From: Mollicutes bacterium
Lineage (GTDB): Bacteria > Bacillota_I > Bacilli_A > RF39 > UBA660
Assembly: GCA_004552445.1 (NCBI GenBank)
Contig: SFOJ01000014.1
Location: forward strand, 1-18,264
DNA: 18,264 nt
Reading direction: 5' to 3'
The notes below the pieces were generated by a model. That model made no database searches. It was given only the letters and a program-made list of their open reading frames with translations, and was not told the DNA's origin. Position numbers and translations under genes: made by a program. This document shows, one piece after another, positions 13,267-18,264 of this stretch. Numbering within the stretch: the first letter of the stretch is position 1; each line of letters opens with the position of its first letter.

Positions 13267-13286
13267 GTGTGTATTAATAAGTATTG

Positions 13287-13326
13287 TATAGTGCTTCAAT
13301 ATTAATTGAACCAAGTTGAATGGTTC
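13287..13326 (+). promoter_or_regulatory. Possible promoter and operator of the mobilisation operon
   Basis: TATAGT (13287-13292) could be a -10. It is followed by two inverted repeats: TTCAAT/ATTGAA (13295-13310) over the expected transcription start, and GAACCA/TGGTTC (13308-13326). No strong -35 is seen. Placement right after the 13228 terminator and before the first mobilisation gene supports a regulatory role. Confidence 0.35.
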
Positions 13327-13358
13327 AGAAATAACTTAGAAAGTTTGAGGAAATGTTT

Positions 13359-13874
13359 ATGGTTGAAAAAACTAATAACAACATTAATAGCTTAGGACAC
13401 ATTGCTAACAATCCAAAGAAAGACTGGACTAATAGTCCAGCAGATCATAAGGCAACTGATAAGGTTGCTTCTACTTTCTCTGATGTAAGAGTAAGTAGGA
13501 CTACACCAATTCAGTCAGCACTTACTACTCATCTAGATAAAGCCATTGGAGATTACTTTGTAGTATCTGGAGTCGAGTACCAACAAACAACCGACTTTAA
13601 TGATGAAAACAAAATTAATCATGCATCTGTTTATTCAGTTCGTGTTATCAAACATAAAGCATGGCTACCTTTTGGAACAGAAGTTCGGGTCAAAATTAAG
13701 GAACAGAAACCAGTTGTATCTGAAGAAGAGATTGAAAAGCTCATGTTGGGTCAACAGAAGCCAATCGTTGTCAGCTTTGAGGATCTTTCTTACTTCCATT
13801 TTGGTTCTGGCGAGACACTTATCGCTCAAGGGATTCATCGTTTGAATGTTGATGTTAAGGAGGTAACTGACTAA
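13359..13874 (+). CDS. Mobile-element accessory protein of unknown function (first gene of mobilisation module)
   Basis: This is a soluble protein of 171 residues when started at ATG 13359; the ATG at 13353 is only 2 nt from GAGG (13347-13350), so the second is preferred. The first 60 residues are polar and look disordered (NNPKKDWTNSPADHKATD). The rest is beta-rich, with VYSVRVIKHKAWLPFGTEVRVKIKEQ and VSFEDLSYFHFGSGETLIAQG. Its place ahead of an FtsK-like ATPase and a Rep-like relaxase matches the small conserved proteins (YdcP/DUF961 type) opening the Tn916-like transfer region, and it may be a distant relative. The stop overlaps the next ATG by one base, so translation is coupled. Confidence 0.65.
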   Translation: MVEKTNNNINSLGHIANNPKKDWTNSPADHKATDKVASTFSDVRVSRTTPIQSALTTHLDKAIGDYFVVSGVEYQQTTDFNDENKINHASVYSVRVIKHKAWLPFGTEVRVKIKEQKPVVSEEEIEKLMLGQQKPIVVSFEDLSYFHFGSGETLIAQGIHRLNVDVKEVTD

Positions 13875-14413
13875 TGAACAGACGTAAGATTTTATCATTA
13901 GATATGAAAGAACCATGGGGTGTTAGCCCCTTTTTCTTTGGAACAATCCAAGGAATTTGGGGAATTTTAATGTTAATTTTTTGGCTAGCATCATCTTTGG
14001 CGGGACATGGTTCATTATTATGGAGTCTGATAATCGGACTAATTCCAACATGGATTTTGATGGGCTATAAACTTAGAAGAGAATATAAATATGGCTGGCT
14101 TATTAACCCGTTGATTTATGTAAGTCAGTCTAACAATATGATTGCCTATCGCAAACCGCTATATCGTACTATATTTGGATATTTACGAGCAGAAGCTGCA
14201 CCATTATTTGACGTTTATCATTTGTCGAATGGAGATTATGAAATTGTGTTTCGTGCCATGGGATGTCCGCACAGTGATGCTGATCTGTTGCACTTTCTTC
14301 AAAGAGAATTACCAGGATACTTTGTATATCTTAAAGATAATTTACCTTTAACATTAGTCGTATCAAAGAAAAATAGAAATGGGAGAAATTTAAACAATGG
14401 AGACTTCATTTGA
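13874..14413 (+). CDS. Two-TM membrane protein, likely the anchor half of a coupling protein
   Basis: This 179-residue protein has two membrane helices near the N-terminus (about residues 20-43, FFGTIQGIWGILMLIFWLAS, and 48-65, LLWSLIIGLIPTWILMGY). A cytoplasmic domain of about 110 residues follows. It overlaps the FtsK-like gene by 17 bp. In Tn916-like elements the VirD4/TcpA-type coupling protein (Orf21, about 460 residues) has membrane helices followed by the FtsK ATPase domain. Here 179 plus 264 residues give nearly the same total in two ORFs, so this gene probably supplies the missing anchor. AAGGAGG lies 10 nt before the ATG. A natural split or an old frameshift are both possible. Confidence 0.68.
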   Translation: MNRRKILSLDMKEPWGVSPFFFGTIQGIWGILMLIFWLASSLAGHGSLLWSLIIGLIPTWILMGYKLRREYKYGWLINPLIYVSQSNNMIAYRKPLYRTIFGYLRAEAAPLFDVYHLSNGDYEIVFRAMGCPHSDADLLHFLQRELPGYFVYLKDNLPLTLVVSKKNRNGRNLNNGDFI

Positions 14414-15191
14414 GATTTCTCCTGGCATAAGAATTTCAATTCGGAATTCTGTAGGTCTAACCGTCGTTGGCCGTCCCGGTTCGGGTAAGAGCTGGCTACT
14501 TAACTATATAATGTTGTCGTTGATGAAAAATTGTAAAATTTATCCTCTAATATGCGATACAAAATTAAGTGATCTCTATAATTTGAAGAGATTTATGAAG
14601 AGAGGAAACCCAGATAAACGAGTAGCCGGAACTCCATCACAAGTTGCGGGACTTCTCCGCAGGGTCACGAAGCTTATGGACGAACGTTATTCTAATTACA
14701 ATTCTCATTGGGGTGCAGATTGGGTTGATGCTCAATATATGCCCGTATTATTAATTTGTGACGAATATTCCTCGACCATCGCTCAAGCTGATAGCAATAC
14801 AGCTAAAGAGATTGAAAATTATATGAAGCAGTTGGTTTTTAAAGCTCGTCAACTTGGTGGGATATACATATTATTAGCATCACAACGCATTACAGCAGAC
14901 ACATTAAGTCGTAATGTAACTAGCTCAATGTCGGTCAAGATTGCAATGGAAAGACTAGATAGTATTAGTCTTAATCTTGCATTTCCAGAGTGTAATGTCA
15001 AAGAGATACCATATATTGATAATATTCCAGGACATGCTTTGATATATTCTGATACATTTCCAAACAATGTGCCGATCCCCATTATTGCACCTGATCTGAG
15101 TAATGTTGAGGTGCCTAAGGTCTTTGAAACATTAGATGAAAGAGCTAAATGCAATGATTATGTAAAAGAAGACTATTGGCCGTTTGATTAA
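14397..15191 (+). CDS. FtsK/TcpA-type DNA-translocase ATPase (coupling-protein motor domain)
   Basis: This 264-residue protein is essentially a bare FtsK/HerA ATPase domain. Walker A is GRPGSGKS at residues 25-32 (Lys31), and Walker B is VLLICDEYSS with Asp122-Glu123. A later LASQRI segment matches the sensor region after the second beta strand in this family, and IYPLICDTKLSDLY is also typical. It has no membrane helices of its own; the overlapping upstream protein has two. GGGAGAA lies 9 nt before the ATG. The likely role is to bring the relaxase-bound strand to a conjugation channel supplied by a helper element, or to pump DNA directly. Short for a coupling protein if taken alone. Confidence 0.87.
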   Translation: METSFEISPGIRISIRNSVGLTVVGRPGSGKSWLLNYIMLSLMKNCKIYPLICDTKLSDLYNLKRFMKRGNPDKRVAGTPSQVAGLLRRVTKLMDERYSNYNSHWGADWVDAQYMPVLLICDEYSSTIAQADSNTAKEIENYMKQLVFKARQLGGIYILLASQRITADTLSRNVTSSMSVKIAMERLDSISLNLAFPECNVKEIPYIDNIPGHALIYSDTFPNNVPIPIIAPDLSNVEVPKVFETLDERAKCNDYVKEDYWPFD

Positions 15192-15196
15192 TTTAT

Positions 15197-15267
15197 CAGC
15201 AGCTGACCGGGCTGGAGGCCCGGTCAAGTGGAACGTGCTGCTGAACATGCATTAAATAATATGCATG
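15197..15267 (+). other. Structured intergenic region, candidate oriT or replication origin
   Basis: Nested inverted repeats fill the gap before the relaxase gene. CAGCAGC (15197-15203) pairs with GCTGCTG (15237-15243). Inside, TGACCGGGC (15204-15212) pairs with GCCCGGTCA (15218-15226) around a TGGAG loop. A separate CATGCAT/ATGCATG pair lies at 15246-15267. The GC-rich stem is striking in this AT-rich island and no T tract follows, so it is not a simple terminator. In Tn916, oriT lies between the FtsK-like orf21 and the Rep-like orf20, the same position. The nick site is not determined. Confidence 0.6.
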
Positions 15268-15282
15268 TAGAGAGGGGACTAA

Positions 15283-16089
15283 ATGAAAAAACAAAATTTA
15301 ATCACGATAGATCAAATTAGTTTTATGGTACCCATAACATCAGAGAGTATGGATAATATAACTCCACCTGATGAGGTTCAAGCTATTAAACATCTTTTTA
15401 GGTTTGACGAAGTATTTGACGAACCGCAAGAACTAGATTATGGATTTAACGGATACACTAATGCTCTTCGATATGGGGCAGCAAATGCAAAAATATTAAT
15501 AATGTGGTCTTATAAACAGGCTTGGCTTGGTGTACAAGTTATGTTTTATGGGCAAGGCAAGAAATTGTACGAGAGTTTAACCAGAATAAAAGATATTAAG
15601 GTAGATTGGCATAATTTAATTAGCTATATTTGTCTTAAATTCAACGGCCACGTCTCCAGGATTGATATTGCAGTTGATCTTATTAACTATGGTTTTTCAG
15701 TTAACAATATAAGCAAGAAGCTTAATAGTGGTGAATATAAATTTATTAATGGTGTAACTAAAAGATCTATCAATTTAGATAAAATTCAAACAATTGGGGA
15801 TTCAGGCTGTATAGATACTATTTATGTGAATAGTAGAAAATCTGATAGTTTTCTTCGAGTATATAACAAGCGTAAAGAAGGGCTAAATAAGAATAGTGGA
15901 TATTACTATATGGCTAAGGCATGTAAAGACTGGATAAGGATAGAGGCAGAGTTTAAACATAGGGTTGCGCATAAAATAGGTCAAGAAGTTGCTGAATTGT
16001 TTGATTCACGAAAGATATATCCATATTTAGCAGATTGTATTACTCAACATTGGATTCTAGTTTTAAACGATGACCAAGAAAAAAGCTGA
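15283..16089 (+). CDS. Rep_trans/MobT-like relaxase or replication initiator
   Basis: This 268-residue protein has the blocks of the replication-initiation-factor family (Rep_trans), which includes RepC-type plasmid initiators and MobT relaxases of Tn916-like elements. SRIDIAVDL (Arg126, Asp128, Asp132) carries the metal-binding-type acidic residues. DTIYVNSRKSDSFLRVYNKR contains the candidate active-site Tyr, and WIRIEAEFKHRVAH is the third block. It should nick its origin in the structured region directly upstream and start strand transfer or replication of the excised circle. AGAGGGG precedes the ATG. Compared with Tn916 Orf20 (about 400 residues) it is short and lacks an obvious N-terminal HTH. 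Whether it acts as relaxase, replication initiator or both is not decided by sequence. Confidence 0.85.
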   Translation: MKKQNLITIDQISFMVPITSESMDNITPPDEVQAIKHLFRFDEVFDEPQELDYGFNGYTNALRYGAANAKILIMWSYKQAWLGVQVMFYGQGKKLYESLTRIKDIKVDWHNLISYICLKFNGHVSRIDIAVDLINYGFSVNNISKKLNSGEYKFINGVTKRSINLDKIQTIGDSGCIDTIYVNSRKSDSFLRVYNKRKEGLNKNSGYYYMAKACKDWIRIEAEFKHRVAHKIGQEVAELFDSRKIYPYLADCITQHWILVLNDDQEKS

Positions 16090-16540
16090 TCCTATCTGGA
16101 GTAAGGAGTGGCTAGAATTGAAAAACACTACAAATTTATATAATGGAGAACATTGGTCTTCTGAATGGATTACTTTAATTCATAGTAAACATTTGGATGA
16201 GGCCTTTAAATATTCAACTGATTCTTGGCTTGAAAATAAGTTGAGCTGGTTTCTAACCAATGGCTCAACTGGAATTCTGTATTTAATTAACTACGTTTGG
16301 GGTGACGAGGGACTAGACTTGTTTTTTGAATTCATTAGATGGTATATAATGAATGATTCTGAGCCAGGACATTTCCATCCCTCCAAAGCAATAAAAACAG
16401 GTATTAACGAGCATCGTGGTGAGATTAAGAGTACAGATTTAAAGAAACTAACAGAAATGCTAGAAGATTTTAGTGAAGTCTTTGCTGTAAATGATCATGA
16501 TGAAGGAGCACCAAGATGGAAGCCAAAGGAAAAAGATTAA
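16070..16540 (+). CDS. Hypothetical protein of the mobilisation module
   Basis: This 156-residue acidic protein is rich in Trp (DPIWSKEWLEL, EHWSSEWITL, DSWLENKLSWFL), with no membrane helix or motif I recognise. It overlaps the relaxase end by 20 bp and the Xis-like start by 25 bp, so it belongs to the same tightly packed operon. ATG 16070 has a poor ribosome site. TTG at 16118, in frame, has AAGGAG (16103-16108) 9 nt upstream and may be the real start, giving 140 residues. It could be a partner of the relaxase or of excision control; function unknown. Confidence 0.6.
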   Translation: MTKKKADPIWSKEWLELKNTTNLYNGEHWSSEWITLIHSKHLDEAFKYSTDSWLENKLSWFLTNGSTGILYLINYVWGDEGLDLFFEFIRWYIMNDSEPGHFHPSKAIKTGINEHRGEIKSTDLKKLTEMLEDFSEVFAVNDHDEGAPRWKPKEKD

Positions 16541-16740
16541 CAAAAGCCAAATTAGCCTCTGCATTAGGCATAAGTCAAGCTACCCTTTGGCGTGCAATTG
16601 ATGCAAATACTAAAAAAGCTAAAAGACTAAAATTAGCCAAATGTCCAAAACATCAATTATATCCAGGTGGACGTAAATATTACATTGCTGAAGAAGTACA
16701 AGCTTGGCTTGATATGATTTCTAACTATGAAACTAAATGA
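16516..16740 (+). CDS. Excisionase-like small HTH protein
   Basis: This 74-residue basic protein has a helix-turn-helix at residues 8-28 (LTKAKLASALGISQATLWRA). A basic linker (KKAKRLKLAKCPKHQ) and a wing-like segment YPGGRKYYIAEEVQAWLD follow. Size, charge and position directly before the integrase gene fit a recombination directionality factor (Xis) or a small regulator of the excision module. AAGGAG at 16503-16508 lies 7 nt before the ATG. A terminator hairpin follows between it and int. Confidence 0.72.
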   Translation: MEAKGKRLTKAKLASALGISQATLWRAIDANTKKAKRLKLAKCPKHQLYPGGRKYYIAEEVQAWLDMISNYETK

Positions 16741-16750
16741 TGTAAAATAG

Positions 16751-16779
16751 GAGAGTGCCACTTTGACACTCTCTTTTTT
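16751..16779 (+). terminator. Terminator between xis-like gene and int
   Basis: GAGAGTG (16751-16757) pairs with CACTCTC (16767-16773), with a possible inner CA/TG pair, followed by six T (16774-16779). Int starts only 21 bp after it, and no separate promoter fits in that gap. Int would therefore depend on read-through or antitermination. Confidence 0.78.
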
Positions 16780-16800
16780 AATCAAAAGGAGAGCTTAACA

Positions 16801-18054
16801 ATGGCAGTTTCTAGAATTAGAACAGGAAGAAAAGAAGGAAAGTATCGCGTAAGAATTCAACCTATTAATGAAGATACTGGTAAGGTAGTAAGTATTCCTA
16901 GTCAGATTGCAAATACTAGACAAGACGCTAAGAAATTAGAGCGTGAAATGTGGAATGAATACTACAGCGGTAAGTACTCAGCTAAGTCCGCTAATGAGTT
17001 AGCCCAAGCGATTAATAGTTATTGTGAGGGTGAACATGATGAGGGACGTTGGAATAATGTTACCTATAGGGACTGGAATTATACTTGTCGTTTAGTTGCT
17101 GATTACTTTGGTAACATCAAGGTTAGGGATGTTAAAGAAAATCAAATGCGAGCTTTCGCGCGTAATTACATCGACAGCCATAAAAATGCAGGTGTTTCAA
17201 GACATTCAACACTTGATAAAGTTCTACAGCATCTTAGAGCATACTTTGAAATGCTACGGGGACAAGGAGTTATCAATGTTAATCCCGTTCCTAAGAATGC
17301 ATTAAAGAAGTTTTTTAGGCTTGATGAATTCTCTGTTACACCTGAAAAGTATGTCTTCACTCAAAACGAAGTTGAAGCAATCAAAGAAAAGATCATTAGT
17401 GATCTTTATGATCTTCAACCAAGCTTTTGGGGCAGTAGAATTGCTATTTTAATAGCTTTAGATGTTGGAATGCGTCCACAAGAAATTCAAGCTGTTAAAT
17501 GGAATCAGCTTGTTGATGAGGGGAGCTATAAAGTTTTTCAAATTAACGATGCATGGTCTGAGAAACTAAACAACTTGAATGGTCACTTGAAAGGTCGTCC
17601 ACGTGGAGTATCAAGAAAAACTTTAAATCTTACACCTGAAGTTTTAGGTGTATTAAAGATCTACCACGTGAAACAACGGAAAATGTTGCAACAAAAAGGG
17701 ATTATCAATAAGAAAAATTTCATTTTGTTGAATTGTCGGGATACACGATTAACGAAGGCAGGCATCCCTTTAGGACAAAAGAGCATGAATGATCTTTTGA
17801 AGAGGGTTGCTAAAGAAGTTGGCGTTGCTAATGGTGATAAACCTGTTAGCATGTACACTTGTAGACATACTGTAGCAACTAGATTAGGTAATACTGCTGG
17901 TATGTCATATCCGTGGGCATCTGCAAGGATGGGGCATAGTTTAGAAATGTTCATGAAGACCTATGTTCATCCAGATAAGGACAAGAGTCAATCAATGATG
18001 GATTTGATGAATAGGGATGCAAGTTTAAGAGAAACAAAGTTACGCAGTATCTAA
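16801..18054 (+). CDS. int: Tyrosine-family integrase
   Basis: This 417-residue site-specific recombinase has three parts: an N-terminal arm-binding domain (about 1-60, RIRTGRKEGKYRVRIQPIN), a SAM-like core-binding domain (about 70-175), and the C-terminal catalytic domain. Catalytic residues are Arg225 in DVGMRPQEIQ, Lys264 in GHLKGRPRG, Arg355 in YTCRHTVATRLG, His379 in MGHS, and nucleophile Tyr388 in KTYVHPD. The first residue of the usual HxxR box is Tyr352 rather than His. AAAGGAGAG (16784-16792) precedes the ATG. It lies 86 bp from attR, as expected for the enzyme that recombines the tRNA-Thr 3' end. Confidence 0.95.
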   Translation: MAVSRIRTGRKEGKYRVRIQPINEDTGKVVSIPSQIANTRQDAKKLEREMWNEYYSGKYSAKSANELAQAINSYCEGEHDEGRWNNVTYRDWNYTCRLVADYFGNIKVRDVKENQMRAFARNYIDSHKNAGVSRHSTLDKVLQHLRAYFEMLRGQGVINVNPVPKNALKKFFRLDEFSVTPEKYVFTQNEVEAIKEKIISDLYDLQPSFWGSRIAILIALDVGMRPQEIQAVKWNQLVDEGSYKVFQINDAWSEKLNNLNGHLKGRPRGVSRKTLNLTPEVLGVLKIYHVKQRKMLQQKGIINKKNFILLNCRDTRLTKAGIPLGQKSMNDLLKRVAKEVGVANGDKPVSMYTCRHTVATRLGNTAGMSYPWASARMGHSLEMFMKTYVHPDKDKSQSMMDLMNRDASLRETKLRSI

Positions 18055-18059
18055 GGTTT

Positions 18060-18078
18060 AAACACATAACAAACACAC
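18060..18078 (+). repeat. Right-end AAACACAC repeats (candidate integrase arm sites)
   Basis: AAACACAT (18060-18067) and AAACACAC (18071-18078) lie 11 bp apart, between the int stop and attR. They match the repeats at 3090-3118 and 3188-3195 at the opposite end of the island. A shared GAAAGGCTTT also occurs at 3014-3023 and 18098-18107. Confidence 0.5.
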
Positions 18079-18139
18079 AACACAATAAATAGAATATGAA
18101 AGGCTTTATATAAAGGGCTTGATGGTCAACTACTGACCG

Positions 18140-18151
18140 TCTAGTCAGCAT
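18140..18151 (+). repeat. attR core
   Basis: TCTAGTCAGCAT repeats the tRNA-Thr 3' end, but the bases before it (ACTGACCG) do not form a tRNA. It therefore marks the distal junction of the island. Sequence after 18151 should be the original chromosome downstream of the tRNA. Confidence 0.85.
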
Positions 18152-18205
18152 TAATAAATACGTTTAAAGTGTCTGGGAAAAAACTAATTTCCAGACCATG
18201 AAAAA

Positions 18206-18240
18206 AGCGATGAACTTCATAAGAAGTCATCGCTCTTTTT
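18206..18240 (+). terminator. Chromosomal terminator beyond the island, possibly the original tRNA terminator
   Basis: AGCGATGAACTTC (18206-18218) pairs with GAAGTCATCGCT (18223-18234) with one bulge, followed by CTTTTT. A run of A on the left side means it could also act leftward. Without the island it would lie about 55 bp after the tRNA 3' end. Confidence 0.72.
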
Positions 18241-18264
18241 GTATACTTTAAACCCATTCCTTGA

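Larger units (their letters stand above)
2944..18151 (+). mobile_element. Integrative and mobilisable element in tRNA-Thr carrying a lanthipeptide cluster
   Basis: The island is bounded by 12-bp direct repeats. It carries int next to attR, an Xis-like gene, a relaxase-like Rep_trans protein, an FtsK/TcpA-like ATPase and a structured intergenic oriT candidate. One attachment repeat to the other is 15,196 bp. It has no VirB4, VirB6 or cell-wall hydrolase gene, so conjugation would depend on a helper, which makes it mobilisable rather than self-transmissible. The cargo (about 3.2-13.0 kb) is visibly more AT-rich than the flanking chromosome. Confidence 0.82.

Noticed and set aside
13600..13845. 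Alternative-frame open stretches inside the 13359-13874 gene (both strands)
   Set aside because: They lie wholly inside a better supported gene with a ribosome site and coupled neighbours, and show no family features.
2944..18151. Prophage or phage satellite
   Set aside because: No capsid, terminase, lysis or phage-type repressor genes are present; the relaxase-like and FtsK-like genes fit a mobilisable element.
18162..18253. GTTTAAAGT (18162-18170) and ACTTTAAAC (18245-18253) as ends of a small insertion
   Set aside because: Nine-bp AT-rich arms around an ordinary terminator, without target duplication; probably part of a larger folded terminator region or chance.
1..18264. CRISPR array
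   Set aside because: No regularly spaced direct repeats of suitable length were seen anywhere in the window.

Overview
The window looks like a low-GC Lactobacillaceae chromosome, most likely Lactobacillus sensu stricto. The signs are AGGAGG-type ribosome sites, AT-rich codon use, CsbD, GlsB, Mbeg1-like and MgtC homologues, and a tRNA-Thr without an encoded CCA. A genomic island of about 15.2 kb is inserted in the 3' end of that tRNA-Thr gene. The species cannot be fixed from sequence reading alone.

Layout. Positions 1-98 are the end of an IS3-like insertion sequence. Positions 186-2718 hold ordinary chromosomal genes: two small stress proteins on the + strand, then an alpha/beta-hydrolase-like Mbeg1 protein and an MgtC/SapB membrane protein on the - strand. 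The tRNA-Thr(AGT) at 2882-2954 carries attL. A 12-bp copy of its 3' end (TCTAGTCAGCAT) recurs at 18140-18151, 86 bp after a tyrosine integrase gene, and marks attR.

The left two thirds of the island is a very AT-rich cargo that reads as a compact class I lanthipeptide system. It contains an Rgg/MutR-type regulator, an uncatalogued 19-residue ORF with a near-perfect Shine-Dalgarno, a 47-residue Ser/Cys-rich precursor (lanA), a terminator-like attenuator, full-length LanB and LanC, two large membrane permeases and one ABC ATPase. The 19-residue ORF and lanA are each preceded by the same operator (AATTGTCAAATTTGACAATT or an 18/20 match). In both cases the operator centre lies 38 bp from the centre of the -10 hexamer, and there is no recognisable -35. 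The likely scheme is an Rgg activator, possibly responding to the 19-mer or to the product, that switches on both units. No dedicated LanT peptidase-transporter and no LanP protease are present. After the cargo come about 600 bp of apparently decayed DNA and an unrecognised leftward gene.

The right third is a mobilisation module read rightward. It has an accessory protein, a two-TM protein overlapping a soluble FtsK/TcpA-type ATPase (together equivalent to one coupling protein), a structured intergenic region resembling an oriT, a Rep_trans/MobT-like relaxase, a hypothetical protein, an Xis-like HTH protein, a terminator, and the integrase. No type IV secretion genes are present, so the island is best described as an integrative and mobilisable element carrying a lanthipeptide locus.
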